Below are positions 8,220-17,529 of a stretch of 64,000 bases of DNA, piece after piece; the stretch's first letter is position 1, and each line of letters starts with the position of its first letter. The notes beneath the pieces are model-generated. The model was not told the DNA's origin, did no database searches, and saw only the letters and a list, made by a program, of their open reading frames with translations. The stretch spans positions 3,286,001-3,350,000 of the forward strand of contig NZ_CP138953.1 of the NCBI RefSeq assembly GCF_047126315.1. The letters are read 5' to 3'. Origin of the DNA: Shimia sp022448905. GTDB taxonomy: Bacteria; Pseudomonadota; Alphaproteobacteria; Rhodobacterales; Rhodobacteraceae. Position numbers and translations under genes: made by a program.

Positions 8220-9950
8220 ATGGACGTCAAAGTACCTGATATTGGGGACTTTTCCGAAGTTCCTGTGGTCTCCGTTCTGGTTTCTGTCGGTGACACTGTT
8301 GCCGCTGAAGACCCGCTGATCGAGATCGAGAGCGACAAAGCCACCATGGAAGTGCCTTCTCCTGCCGCTGGCGTGGTGAAGGACATCAAAGTGGCCGAAG
8401 GCGACAATGTCTCCGAAGGCAGCGTGATCCTTGTGCTGGAAGCAGAGGGCGCTGCAGAAGCACCCAAAGCGGCCGCGCCAGAAGCACCTGCAGCGCCACA
8501 GGCTGTGGCCGCGACTGGCACAGCATCCGGCGCAGGTGATGTGCATGCCGAAGTGGTGGTTTTGGGTTCCGGTCCAGGTGGCTACACAGCGGCGTTCCGC
8601 GCCGCGGACCTTGGCAAAAAGGTTGTGCTGATCGAGAAAGACAGCTCGCTTGGCGGGGTTTGTTTGAACGTGGGCTGTATCCCGTCCAAGGCGCTGTTGC
8701 ACTCTGCCAAGGTGATCACTGAAGCTGAGGAAATGGCAGAGCATGGCATCAGCTTTTCCAAGCCCGAGGTTGACCTCGACAAGCTGCGCAGTTGGAAAGA
8801 AAGTGTTGTAAATCAACTGACTGGTGGCCTTGGTGGTTTGGCGAAAGCCCGTAAGGTTCAGGTTGTGAACGGCTATGGCACTTTCACTGGGCCCAACATG
8901 ATTGAGGTCGACAACAACGGCGAAAAGTCCACCGTCAGCTTTGACCAATGTGTCATTGCAGCCGGTTCTGAGCCGGTCACACTGCCCTTCATCCCACATG
9001 ATGATCCACGTGTGATCGACAGCACCGGCGCGCTGGAGCTGGAAGATGTGCCTGAGCGCCTGCTAGTGCTGGGTGGCGGCATCATCGGCCTGGAAATGGC
9101 AACTGTATACGATGCGTTGGGCTCAAAAGTGACTATCGTTGAGTTCATGGATCAGATTATTCCGGGGGCGGACAAAGACGTTGTTAAACCGCTGCACAAG
9201 CGGATCGAAGGACGCTATGAGGCCATCCTAACCAAAACCAAAGTCACGGCGGTTAAAGCAACGGACGCTGGTCTTGAGGTCACCATGGAAGGCCCCAAGG
9301 GCGAAGTGGTTGATACGTTTGACAAAGTGCTTGTTGCGGTGGGGCGTCGCCCGAATGGGGCGAAGGTCAACGCGGCGGCGGCTGGTGTGGCTGTGGATGA
9401 GCGTGGGTTCATCGGCGTCGACAGTCAGCAACGCACTGGTGTGCCTCATATTTTTGCCATTGGTGACGTGGTTGGCCAGCCTATGCTGGCGCACAAGGCT
9501 GTGCACGAGGGCAAGGTTGCGGCAGAGGTGGCTGCGGGCCACAAACGCCACTTTGATGCGCGGGTGATACCATCGGTGGCTTACACCGATCCTGAGGTTG
9601 CTTGGGTGGGTGTCACAGAGACACAGGCGAAGGCCGAAGGCATGAAGGTTGGCAAGGGAGTGTTCCCTTGGGCGGCGTCCGGTCGCTCGCTGTCTCTGGG
9701 CCGTTCTGAAGGGCTTACCAAGTTGATTTTCGACGAAGAATCCGAGCGCGTGATTGGCGCGGGGATCGTTGGACCCAACGCTGGTGACCTGATTGCAGAA
9801 GTGGCTCTGGCCATTGAAATGGGCGCGGATGCGGTTGATCTGGGCCATACCATTCACCCGCACCCCACTCTGTCCGAGACGGTCAACTTTGCCGCAGAAA
9901 TGTTTGAAGGCACGATCACCGACTTGATGCCACCGCGCAAAAAGAAGTGA
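8220..9950 (+). CDS. lpdA: Lipoyl-domain-containing dihydrolipoamide dehydrogenase (PDH E3)
   Basis: This 576-residue protein reoxidises dihydrolipoamide with FAD and NAD. It carries an extra N-terminal lipoyl domain (Lys40 in ESDKATMEV), a linker of about 30 Ala/Pro-rich residues, then the flavoprotein: the FAD GxGxxG motif (LGSGPGGYTAA), the redox disulfide in GGVCLNVGCIPSKALLHSA, the NAD motif LGGGIIGLEMA, and HPHPTLSE near the C-terminus with the active-site His. The lipoyl domain is strikingly like that of the adjacent E2. The ATG at 8220 follows AAGGAGAGC. It is the last gene of the operon, and a terminator follows 21 bases later. Confidence 0.97.
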   Translation: MDVKVPDIGDFSEVPVVSVLVSVGDTVAAEDPLIEIESDKATMEVPSPAAGVVKDIKVAEGDNVSEGSVILVLEAEGAAEAPKAAAPEAPAAPQAVAATGTASGAGDVHAEVVVLGSGPGGYTAAFRAADLGKKVVLIEKDSSLGGVCLNVGCIPSKALLHSAKVITEAEEMAEHGISFSKPEVDLDKLRSWKESVVNQLTGGLGGLAKARKVQVVNGYGTFTGPNMIEVDNNGEKSTVSFDQCVIAAGSEPVTLPFIPHDDPRVIDSTGALELEDVPERLLVLGGGIIGLEMATVYDALGSKVTIVEFMDQIIPGADKDVVKPLHKRIEGRYEAILTKTKVTAVKATDAGLEVTMEGPKGEVVDTFDKVLVAVGRRPNGAKVNAAAAGVAVDERGFIGVDSQQRTGVPHIFAIGDVVGQPMLAHKAVHEGKVAAEVAAGHKRHFDARVIPSVAYTDPEVAWVGVTETQAKAEGMKVGKGVFPWAASGRSLSLGRSEGLTKLIFDEESERVIGAGIVGPNAGDLIAEVALAIEMGADAVDLGHTIHPHPTLSETVNFAAEMFEGTITDLMPPRKKK

Positions 9951-9971
9951 TCTACACCGGATCAAAATTCG

Positions 9972-10002
9972 ACGCGTCGCAGACCTCTGCGGCGCGTTTT
10001 TT
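9972..10002 (+). terminator. Rho-independent terminator after lpdA
   Basis: CGCGTCGCAG, loop ACCT, CTGCGGCGCG makes a 10-bp GC-rich stem with one G-T wobble, followed by TTTTTTG. It closes the aceE-aceF-lpdA operon. Confidence 0.9.
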
Positions 10003-10096
10003 GTTGGGCTGTTAACCGGCCTAAATGGCCTCAAAATCACGTCGGTATATTGTCGGTATCACGACTGTTTCGCGGAGGTGCGTTTTTCCGCCACCG

Positions 10097-10128
10097 CAAA
10101 ACGCGCAACGGTAAACGCACCGCGCGTT
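10097..10128 (-). terminator. Probable terminator for the SLC13 gene
   Basis: On the minus strand AACGCGC pairs with GCGCGTT, with an inner GGT/ACC pair in the loop, and is followed by a short TTTG tract. It lies about 20 bases past the stop of the minus-strand permease. The T-run is short, so this is a moderate call. Confidence 0.5.
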
Positions 10129-10147
10129 GCCCCTTGATACAACAGCG

Positions 10148-11926
10148 TTAAAGCGGCCAGAAAAACGGGATCAGCGCGGAGGCCAAAATGCCAATCGACA
10201 GGTTCAGCGGAATGCCGACACGCATGAAGTCGGTGAACTTGTAGCCACCCGGTCCAAAGACCAGCATGTTGGTCTGATAGCCGATCGGCGTCGCGAAGCT
10301 AGCCGAAGCGGCAATCATGACAGCGACCACCAAGGGACGCGGGTCCACACCAATGGCCTGCGCCAGTCCCACCGCGATAGGCGTCACCACCACGGCCACA
10401 GCATTGTTGGACACAAGCTCCGTCAGCACCGAGGTCAGCAGGTAGATGGCCCAGATTAGCAGGAAGGGTGGCAGGCCCTGCAAAGCTGGTGCGAGATTGT
10501 TCACGATCAGCGACACGGCACCGGAGTGTGAAAGAGCTGCCCCGATGGCCAGCATGGAGAAGATCAGCGACAACAGACGGCCATCGACGAAGGAAAACGC
10601 CTCTTCCGCATCAATGCAGCGCGTCAATAGCACCACCGCCACGGCAAGAATGGCGAGGTAAAGAATTGGCGCGACCCCAAGCCCCGCCAAGATCACGATG
10701 CCCACCATGGCCCCTAAGGCAATGGGCGCATGCCCGCGACGATACTCGCGCTCTGACGGCTGAGACACATCAACCATATCCATGTCGGTGGCGAGACGTT
10801 GGATGTCCTCAGGCGCCCCTTCAAGCAGCAGCGTGTCGCCGACACGCACTACCAGCTGATCCAGCTGTTGGCCGATGTTCTGGTTCCGACGGTGCACCGC
10901 CAGTGGATAGACGCCGTAGCGGCGGCGCAGGCGCAGCGCGCCGAGCCGGCGACCAACCATCTTGCAACCCGGTGTGATCAGCGCTTCCACTGTGGTGGTT
11001 TCGACCGCACCCACCTGATCAAGTCGTTTCAGGGATTTATTACGCTGCAGGCTGAGCAGCTCTGTCATCTTGGTACGCAAAACCACACGGTCACCGACCT
11101 GAAGCGTGACCGCGCCGAGGTTGCGGCGCAGCGAGGTGTCCCCGCGGATCACGTCGATTAGACGCACGCCATCGCGTTTGAACAATTGCACGCCGGAGAC
11201 TTCCCGGCCTATCAGGTTGCTTTCCGGCGGGATCACCGCTTCTGTGAAGAATTTCATCTGGCTGCGGTTGGACAGAAGGTCCGCCATGCTGGCGCGTTCC
11301 GGTAAAAGGCGTCGTCCCACAAAGTAGAGGTAGGCCATCCCCCAAACCACAATGATCAGACCCAGCGGCGTGACCTCAAAAATACTGAAAGGCTCCAATC
11401 CCTGATCACGCGCGACACCGTCCACCAAGAGGTTTGTAGACGTACCGATCAGCGTCAGAGTCCCGCCCATGATCGCGGCATAGCTCAACGGGATCAACAA
11501 CTTAGAGGCCGACGTTCCCAAAGTACGCGCCAGCTGGGTGAAGACCGGGATCATCACCACCACCACCGGGGTGTTGGACACAAATGCCGAAGCTAGGATC
11601 ACAAAACACAGGAGCACGGTGATGGCCACTTGTGGGCGTTCTTGCGCCTGCCCGTCTGCCAGTGCCGTAAAGGCCGACAGGGCCCCGGTGCGCACCAGCG
11701 CGCCCATGACAATGAACATGGCGGCAATGGTCCATGGCGCCGGATTGGAGAGCACGTCAAGCGCGGCTTGGTACGGCAGGACCCCCAGGAACAGCAGCAC
11801 GGCAACGCCGCCAATGGCCACCACTTCGGTTGGATAGGCCTCGCGCAGGAAGAGCACAAACATGCCCGCCACGGTCAAAAGCGCAAGCACCGCCTGAGTG
11901 GTCTGCGAAAATGCAAAAAGATCCAT
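10148..11926 (-). CDS. SLC13/DASS-family permease with two RCK_C (TrkA-C) domains
   Basis: This is a roughly 592-residue inner-membrane anion symporter of the divalent anion/Na family. Hydrophobic transmembrane blocks at the N- and C-terminal thirds flank a soluble middle region with two TrkA-C-like stretches (about residues 200-280 and 295-370, each with a 'GDxxLL/VL' turn such as VGDRVVLR and VGDTLLLEG). Family landmarks are FVSNTPVVVVMIPV (the SNT motif) near the first half and ELVSNNAVAVVVTPIA (SNN motif) in the second, plus GYQTNMLVFGPG. Substrate is probably sulfate or a dicarboxylate; sequence does not decide. The ATG at 11926 gives a natural N-terminus, though an in-frame start 10 codons upstream (11956) cannot be excluded because neither has a strong ribosome site. 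Confidence 0.88.
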   Translation of the reverse strand: MDLFAFSQTTQAVLALLTVAGMFVLFLREAYPTEVVAIGGVAVLLFLGVLPYQAALDVLSNPAPWTIAAMFIVMGALVRTGALSAFTALADGQAQERPQVAITVLLCFVILASAFVSNTPVVVVMIPVFTQLARTLGTSASKLLIPLSYAAIMGGTLTLIGTSTNLLVDGVARDQGLEPFSIFEVTPLGLIIVVWGMAYLYFVGRRLLPERASMADLLSNRSQMKFFTEAVIPPESNLIGREVSGVQLFKRDGVRLIDVIRGDTSLRRNLGAVTLQVGDRVVLRTKMTELLSLQRNKSLKRLDQVGAVETTTVEALITPGCKMVGRRLGALRLRRRYGVYPLAVHRRNQNIGQQLDQLVVRVGDTLLLEGAPEDIQRLATDMDMVDVSQPSEREYRRGHAPIALGAMVGIVILAGLGVAPILYLAILAVAVVLLTRCIDAEEAFSFVDGRLLSLIFSMLAIGAALSHSGAVSLIVNNLAPALQGLPPFLLIWAIYLLTSVLTELVSNNAVAVVVTPIAVGLAQAIGVDPRPLVVAVMIAASASFATPIGYQTNMLVFGPGGYKFTDFMRVGIPLNLSIGILASALIPFFWPL

Positions 11927-11987
11927 ACCAATTCCGTCTTTACCAGCGGCCAACATTTACCATGAAGACCCTGTCGGGCAAGAGATT

Positions 11988-12875
11988 TTAGGCGGTTTCA
12001 GCTTGGATACGTGGCTGCACCAAGGTCATGCCCACCAGGATCAGCCCCAATGCGGCCCAAACCCAGAGTGAATACTGTTCTTTGAGCAGCAACATGGCCC
12101 AGAGAACGCCGCTGCCGGTGACCACGTAGCTGACTTGCGCGGCAAAGCCGGCACCGGCGCGGGACACCAGCCAGACATAGGCGGTGTAGACACAAGCATG
12201 GATCACGGACGACAAGACCAACGCGTATTCGGGCGCGTTCCACTCGGTGCGCGGGTCAATGAACTGGCCAGAGACCAAAGCCAGTGGCAGCGCGAGAATG
12301 GCCCCGACAACGGAGGCGCCATAGAGCACGTGGCCCGCGCCCAACCCGTGCATGCCCCATTTGGACACCACATTGCCCTCAAAGGCATAACACAGCGGGC
12401 CAACCACGGCGATGGGGAGGAAGGCCACCATGGCCGGGTCTGGCAAAGCTTCGGGTTCGGCAAGGATGATCACGCCAATGAGTCCCGCCACCAAGCCGCC
12501 AAGGCGGAGCCAATTGAACCGGTCGGTGCCCATCAGCAAAGCAATCGGAAAGGCAAACATCGGCACCAGCGAGATCACAATCGACATCACACCAGAGGGC
12601 AGCTCCGCCGCGGCGCGGTAGGAAAAGCTGTTGGGAATGATGGTGCCAAGGCATGCGATCAGCATGAAGAACCAGAGCTTGTTGCGTGGTAGGGCCACGG
12701 ATTTGCCCGTAACTAATCGCAACACAAACAGGAACGCCGCTCCAATTACGAGTTGCCAGAAAATCAGGCCAAGCGGCTCATAGCCTTCTGAAACGGCGAT
12801 TTTGGCCAAGGGCTGATTCAGACCCCATCCGGTGCCAATCGCCAGAAGGACAATGATCCAGTAGACCAGTGGCAC
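11988..12875 (-). CDS. EamA/DMT-family transporter
   Basis: A 295-residue polytopic membrane protein with about ten hydrophobic helices in two EamA repeats, typical of drug/metabolite transporters. The first repeat begins at the N-terminus (GTGWGLNQPLAKIAVSEGYEPL) and the second after about residue 150, with WAMLLLKEQYSLWVWAALGL at the end. The start is GTG, one base after the stop of the upstream phosphodiesterase gene, so the two are co-transcribed. Substrate unknown; DMT exporters often move amino acids or metabolites. Confidence 0.88.
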   Translation of the reverse strand: MPLVYWIIVLLAIGTGWGLNQPLAKIAVSEGYEPLGLIFWQLVIGAAFLFVLRLVTGKSVALPRNKLWFFMLIACLGTIIPNSFSYRAAAELPSGVMSIVISLVPMFAFPIALLMGTDRFNWLRLGGLVAGLIGVIILAEPEALPDPAMVAFLPIAVVGPLCYAFEGNVVSKWGMHGLGAGHVLYGASVVGAILALPLALVSGQFIDPRTEWNAPEYALVLSSVIHACVYTAYVWLVSRAGAGFAAQVSYVVTGSGVLWAMLLLKEQYSLWVWAALGLILVGMTLVQPRIQAETA

Positions 12876-12876
12876 C

Positions 12877-13695
12877 TTAGGCTGGCCCGCATTGGCTCAA
12901 CCGACCGCCCTGGCGCACCATTTCGATGCGTTTGGCAGCGCCAGTGCGGTCGTCAGTCTCGACATAGACCCCGGACAGCGTGGCTTCGCCCAGCGCAGGG
13001 GTGAAACGCGATTTTGGCATGCCTGTTACAAAGCGGCGCATGGGCTCTTCTTTCTGCATGCCAATCACCGAGTTGTAATCGCCACACATGCCGGCGTCCG
13101 CCTGAAACGCGGTGCCGCCGGGCAGGATTTGGGTGTCTGCTGTCGGGATGTGGGTATGGGTGCCCACCACGAGGCTGACACGGCCATCACAGAAATGGCC
13201 CATGCCCATTTTCTCCGAAGTGGCTTCGCAATGCATGTCGACAATCGCCGCCTGCACCAACCCGCCGCGCGGATGCGCGCGCAACACCTGATCTACGGCT
13301 GAAAACGGATCGCCATAGGGCTGTTTCATAAACACCTGGCCCAGCGCTTGGGCCACCAGCACTTTGCGTCCGCCTTGGGCGTTGAACACACGGAAGCCTT
13401 TGCCCGGCACATCCCCGCGGGCGTAGTTTAACGGGCGAATAATACGCGGTTCGTTCTGGATGAACTGCAGCATGTCTTTTTGGTCAAAGGCATGATCACC
13501 TAGCGTGATGCAATCGGCCCCCGCGTCGAGCAGCGCCTTGGCGTGGGCGCCAGACAGCCCCATGCCGTTGGAGGCGTTTTCGCCGTTGATCACGACTAAA
13601 TCCAGCCGCCAGTCTTCGCGCAGCTTGGGCAGGCGTTCCACCACAGCCGCGCGTCCGGCGCGCCCCATCACATCACCGAGGAAAAGAATCTTCAT
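12877..13695 (-). CDS. YmdB/TIGR00282-family metallophosphoesterase
   Basis: The 272-residue protein matches the calcineurin-like TIGR00282 family, whose studied members (YmdB) hydrolyse 2',3'-cyclic nucleotides. Metal-binding landmarks are in family order: LFLGDVMGRAG (Asp), VINGENASNG (Asn/Glu), GDHAFDQKDM, MHCEATSEKMG and VVGTHTHIPTADTQI. MKILFLGD is the natural N-terminus; a TTG two codons upstream is a less likely start. The downstream EamA gene begins within two bases of its stop. Cytoplasmic; effect in alphaproteobacteria not established. Confidence 0.9.
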   Translation of the reverse strand: MKILFLGDVMGRAGRAAVVERLPKLREDWRLDLVVINGENASNGMGLSGAHAKALLDAGADCITLGDHAFDQKDMLQFIQNEPRIIRPLNYARGDVPGKGFRVFNAQGGRKVLVAQALGQVFMKQPYGDPFSAVDQVLRAHPRGGLVQAAIVDMHCEATSEKMGMGHFCDGRVSLVVGTHTHIPTADTQILPGGTAFQADAGMCGDYNSVIGMQKEEPMRRFVTGMPKSRFTPALGEATLSGVYVETDDRTGAAKRIEMVRQGGRLSQCGPA

Positions 13696-13773
13696 GGACA
13701 ATGGGGGTACCGCTGTTCCGGGCGCTTCTCAAGTCACGAAGTGCCGCTGGGCAAAATTCCGTCAGATCACGCA

Positions 13774-14964
13774 TTAAGGACGCGCGCTGGAGGCCACAAA
13801 ACTGTCCGGAAGCAGGGCTTCGGGAATGTGAATCTGTGTGAGTACAAAATAGAGAACTGCCAGTCCCAAAGCGAAGCGCCCAACTTTGTAAACGCGTGCA
13901 GCACCACGGGCGATTTGCGCTTTTGCCCCTATGCTGCGCGCGCCAATGCTGGGTCGGTTGCGTATGTCACGCGGCAGCCTATTGCGTTTGCCAAGCATGG
14001 CGGCGCGAAGATTGTTTTCGCTGCTTGTCATGGTTTTGAGTGCCATGGGCTTGGACGCTTCGTCACATCGCCGCTTCAACAGAATATAACCATCCGGCAG
14101 TTCGGGAATGTCGCTATTGTGCTGCACTTCATACACAGGTGCGTCCGGCCCATCAGCGCCGAACGTTTCATTATCACCAAGCATGCGCCCCATGCTGCGG
14201 CAATAGGAGATGAACGCCAGCATTATTTGGTAGTTTTCCATCCAGTCTTTTGTGTCTGGTGCACACATCACCATTTTGCCAAGCAACGCCTGCGACCCCA
14301 ATCCACGCAATCCCAGCTGCACATTGCCATCTTCCAGTTGCTGTGCGTCATAAGGATAGGCCCCCACATATAGAAGCAGATTGAACCCACTAGAGGCAAG
14401 GCGCTTAAAGGTCGACCCGTCAAAGGCTTGATGAGATTGCCCCCAATGCACCGCGCTCGGCATCATCTGATCAATCAGCGCACAGCCCACAGCCTGCGCT
14501 ATCAACATACGTTCCTCAAAGGTGTCGCGCTTGGTAACGCCGCCGAGCAGATCATCCATCGCCGTGGCCATTGCATCGTCAAAGCCCGCTGCCGCAAAAG
14601 CTTGGGTGAACCCCGGCACACTGCCCGGTCCCACCTCGATCAGCAGGGCGCATTTGTGTTGAAGAAGCGCCTTTGCCACATCCGGGCGCAGATTGGTGAT
14701 CAATGGATTGCTGAGAATGCTTGCAAACCCATCAAGCGCCATCGGTTTGTCAAAACGCTGAATCGTGACATGCGTATTTTCCGAAGAGACTCCCAACAAA
14801 TTAGGCGCGCTGAAGCCTTTGAGGTGCTGCCATGTACCGTGAGAGTGCAGTGCCTCTTGCAGTGGCGCCAACAGCCTTTCCAAGTGTTTAAACTGTTTGC
14901 CAAAGCTGCGGGCGTTATCAAATACCAGAACCACCTGAACCGGTTGGGACGCTTCTTTAATCAT
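13774..14964 (-). CDS. DUF4261-like protein with a C-terminal membrane helix
   Basis: Function unknown. The 396-residue protein begins MIKEASQPVQVVLVFDNAR; the frame is open further upstream but would run into the divergent lipoprotein gene, so 14964 is preferred. The middle (residues about 160-290) resembles DUF4261 domains: PSAVHWGQSH, NVQLGLRGLGSQALLGKM and GRMLGDNETFG echo the family's 'vyWg..s', 'tyGLr.fG..ElE' and 'Gdtig' blocks. The last 60 residues are basic (GKRNRLPRDIRNRPSIGARS), followed by one hydrophobic helix (FALGLAVLYFVL), suggesting a cytoplasmic domain tail-anchored in the membrane. The DUF4261 assignment is by eye and moderate. Confidence 0.65.
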   Translation of the reverse strand: MIKEASQPVQVVLVFDNARSFGKQFKHLERLLAPLQEALHSHGTWQHLKGFSAPNLLGVSSENTHVTIQRFDKPMALDGFASILSNPLITNLRPDVAKALLQHKCALLIEVGPGSVPGFTQAFAAAGFDDAMATAMDDLLGGVTKRDTFEERMLIAQAVGCALIDQMMPSAVHWGQSHQAFDGSTFKRLASSGFNLLLYVGAYPYDAQQLEDGNVQLGLRGLGSQALLGKMVMCAPDTKDWMENYQIMLAFISYCRSMGRMLGDNETFGADGPDAPVYEVQHNSDIPELPDGYILLKRRCDEASKPMALKTMTSSENNLRAAMLGKRNRLPRDIRNRPSIGARSIGAKAQIARGAARVYKVGRFALGLAVLYFVLTQIHIPEALLPDSFVASSARP

Positions 14965-15165
14965 ACCAAATACCCTAAAACGTGTTTCATCTGATTTTTT
15001 TGCAACCAAATATGGCAACAACAGGAACGAACTGGGCAAAGAGCGAGGCGGGCACACCAATCGGCAAAGAATGACGTATTGGCGGGCATGTTTGGCGGAA
15101 GGCTCTTGTTCCGAGTGTATGGCGCGATAGATTGAGGCAAGACCCGACAACACAGGATGTTTTTG

Positions 15166-15423
15166 ATGAAACCAATTTTGACCCTGACCGCGGTGGGCGC
15201 GCTGGCAACGCTGGCCGCCTGTGACGACTATTCTTCTCCCAACCAAGCGGCGGATGCGGCCAACCCTGCGGCGACCTTCTGTATCAACCAGGGGCACGGC
15301 TATGAGATCCGCAAGGATGCGGAAGGCAACGAATATGGCGTCTGTAAGTTCAAAGGCGGCGGTGAGCAGGATGCCTGGGAGTACTTCCGCATCAATGCGA
15401 CCGGAGCCAACCCGGACCTCTAA
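15166..15423 (+). CDS. Small DUF333-family lipoprotein
   Basis: An 85-residue secreted protein. The N-terminus is a lipoprotein signal peptide ending in a lipobox-like TLAAC, so the mature protein should be lipid-anchored at that Cys. The rest matches the DUF333 pattern: NPAATFCINQGHGYEIRKD, then EYGVCKFKGGGEQDAWEYFR, with two further Cys that could pair. The ATG at 15166 has AGGA eight bases ahead; an ATG three codons earlier overlaps that site. Function unknown. Its stop lies three bases from the convergent 5-FCL gene's stop. Confidence 0.85.
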   Translation: MKPILTLTAVGALATLAACDDYSSPNQAADAANPAATFCINQGHGYEIRKDAEGNEYGVCKFKGGGEQDAWEYFRINATGANPDL

Positions 15424-15426
15424 GGT

Positions 15427-15981
15427 TTAGAACTCGATGATGCGGGTTTCTGTGATCATCATATCGAGAGGCTGATCGGTGTCTTCCAAAGGCAAGTGGT
15501 CAGCCTCTTGTGCGTCAAAGGCAAAGCCGATTGCCAAGGTGGCGCGACGAGACCGCAGGCGTTCCAGCGTGCGGTCATAAAACCCCCCGCCATAACCGAG
15601 CCGCCCGCCTTTGATGTCAAACGCCACCAGCGGCACAATCACGATCTCCGGGTCAAAGTAGTTGTCCTTGACAGGCACCTGTGCGCCAAAGGGGCCGTCA
15701 CGCAAAGCGCCGTCCGGTTCCCAGCGGGAAAACTCCAGCGGCATGGCCTCGCCCTGGATCACGGGCACCCCGACGGGGCCGTGCGCGGAAGCTTCGGCCA
15801 TGGCTGCGAGCGGAGAAATTTCGGTGCGGATGGGCATGTAGCCTGCGAGGGGTACGCCTCGGTAGCCTGCCAGCACTTCGGAGAGATGCGCGGACTGTCC
15901 CGGGCCCGCGTTGCCAAAGGCGTCTTTGCGGCGGGCGAAGGCGGCTTTGCGCGCGGCGGCTTTTTGTTCTGTCAGGTCCAT
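15427..15981 (-). CDS. 5-formyltetrahydrofolate cyclo-ligase
   Basis: This 184-residue protein converts 5-formyl-THF to 5,10-methenyl-THF with ATP. Family landmarks are present: an N-terminal basic helix (KAAARKAAFARRKDAF), PIRTEISPL, and the hallmark GGRLGYGGGFYDRTLERL loop followed by AIGFAFDAQE. An in-frame start 15 codons upstream would overlap mgtE; the ATG at 15981 (MDLTEQKAAARK) gives the usual length. Its start lies within mgtE's 3' end, so the two are probably co-transcribed. Confidence 0.93.
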   Translation of the reverse strand: MDLTEQKAAARKAAFARRKDAFGNAGPGQSAHLSEVLAGYRGVPLAGYMPIRTEISPLAAMAEASAHGPVGVPVIQGEAMPLEFSRWEPDGALRDGPFGAQVPVKDNYFDPEIVIVPLVAFDIKGGRLGYGGGFYDRTLERLRSRRATLAIGFAFDAQEADHLPLEDTDQPLDMMITETRIIEF

Positions 15982-15997
15982 CAACAACGTCTCCGCG

Positions 15998-17386
15998 TTA
16001 AAGCAGCACATGGGCCGCAAGCCCAAGAAAGAGGAAGAAGCCCACCACGTCGGTCACGGTAGTGACAAAAGGACCGGAGGCCAAAGCCGGGTCGATGTTC
16101 AAGCGCTCCAGCGCCATGGGGATCAGAATACCGCCCAGCGCGGCGGCGATTTGGGTGAGGAACATGGCGACGGCAATCACAAGCGCCAACATCGGCACGC
16201 CAAACCAGACACCGGCCACCCCAGCCATGATCAGACCAAAGAGCGCGCCGTTAAGCGCCCCAACAGACACCTCTCGCCGGATCACCCGCCAAGCGTTCTG
16301 TGCGGTGAGGTCTTTGGTGGCGAGCGCACGGACCGTCACGGTCATGGTCTGCGTGCCGGCATTGCCCCCCATAGAGGCGACAATCGGCATCAACACCGCC
16401 AAAGCGACCATCTGATCCACGGTGTCGGCAAAGAGATTGATCACACCAGAGGCCACGATGGCCGTCAGCAGGTTCACAAACAGCCAAGTGGCGCGGCCTT
16501 TGGCGGCATCAAGGATGGTGTCAGACAGGCTGGCCTCATCACTCACCCCCGCCATGCGCAGGATATCTTCCTCGTGCTCCTCATCAAGCACGACCATGGC
16601 GTCATCAATGGTGATCACCCCTACCAAGCGCTCATCCTCATCCACCACAGGTGCCGAGATCAGGTGATACTGGTTGAAGGCATAGGCGACGTCTTCCTCG
16701 TCCTGCGTCACCGGGATGATCTGGAACACGTCTTCGATCAGGTCTTTGAGCGGCAGATCCCGACGAGAGGACATGAGTTTGCCCAAGGTGACATTACCGA
16801 TGGGCTTCATACGCGGATCGACAAGGATCACGTGATAGAATTGCTCGGGCAACTCCTCGGCATTGCGCAGGTGGTCAATCGCCTGCCCCACCGTCCAGTG
16901 CTCCGGCGCACAGACGGTTTCACGCTGCATCAAACGGCCAGCGGTGTTCTCCGGGTAGCTGAGCGCCTGCTCCACCGCGACACGGTCGGCATCCTCAAGC
17001 GTTTCAAGGATGGCTTCCTGCGCCGGTTCATCGAGATCCTCAACAAGATCCACGATGTCATCGCTTTCCAACTCCCGCACGGCCTCGGCCAGAACCTCGG
17101 GATTGAGGATGCCCATGACCTCTTCGCGCAGGCCTTCGTCAAGTTCCGACAGAATGTCCCCGTCAAACTCCTCACCATAAAGCTCCACAAGGCGGCGCCG
17201 GTCATAGGGGTTGATCTGTTCCAGAAGGTCGGCAATATCCGCAGGGTGCAGTGGCTCTGTCAGTTCGACCAGCGTGGCGCGGTCCTGCGCTTCCAACGCA
17301 TAGAGCACGCCTGCTACAAGTTTTTTGGACAGGGTGTAGTCTTCCACGTCCAATTCTGGGGCGGTCTGCAACTCTGTGTTGGACAT
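15998..17386 (-). CDS. mgtE: Magnesium transporter MgtE
   Basis: The 462-residue protein has the three-part MgtE layout: an acidic N-domain (residues about 30-135, LHPADIADLLEQINPYDR and repeated DxxDLVEDL-type segments), two CBS domains (about 140-265, including LISAPVVDEDERLVGVITIDDAM) that sense Mg2+, and five membrane helices to the C-terminus with the pore-lining MGGNAGTQTMTVTVRALA. It is a gated inner-membrane Mg2+ channel. The ATG at 17386 has AAGGAG directly upstream, so an earlier in-frame start at 17446 is rejected. Confidence 0.96.
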   Translation of the reverse strand: MSNTELQTAPELDVEDYTLSKKLVAGVLYALEAQDRATLVELTEPLHPADIADLLEQINPYDRRRLVELYGEEFDGDILSELDEGLREEVMGILNPEVLAEAVRELESDDIVDLVEDLDEPAQEAILETLEDADRVAVEQALSYPENTAGRLMQRETVCAPEHWTVGQAIDHLRNAEELPEQFYHVILVDPRMKPIGNVTLGKLMSSRRDLPLKDLIEDVFQIIPVTQDEEDVAYAFNQYHLISAPVVDEDERLVGVITIDDAMVVLDEEHEEDILRMAGVSDEASLSDTILDAAKGRATWLFVNLLTAIVASGVINLFADTVDQMVALAVLMPIVASMGGNAGTQTMTVTVRALATKDLTAQNAWRVIRREVSVGALNGALFGLIMAGVAGVWFGVPMLALVIAVAMFLTQIAAALGGILIPMALERLNIDPALASGPFVTTVTDVVGFFLFLGLAAHVLL

Positions 17387-17529
17387 GACGCGCTCCTTTT
17401 TTGGCGAAGGACCAGTTTGTGTGGTCTTGGACTTGCTGCGGACCATAGATTAAATCAAAGCTGGGACTCAATGGGACACGACCGGTTGGGGCCGAAAAAA
17501 GACCCGCCCTCAAGAGATTGGAGAAAATT

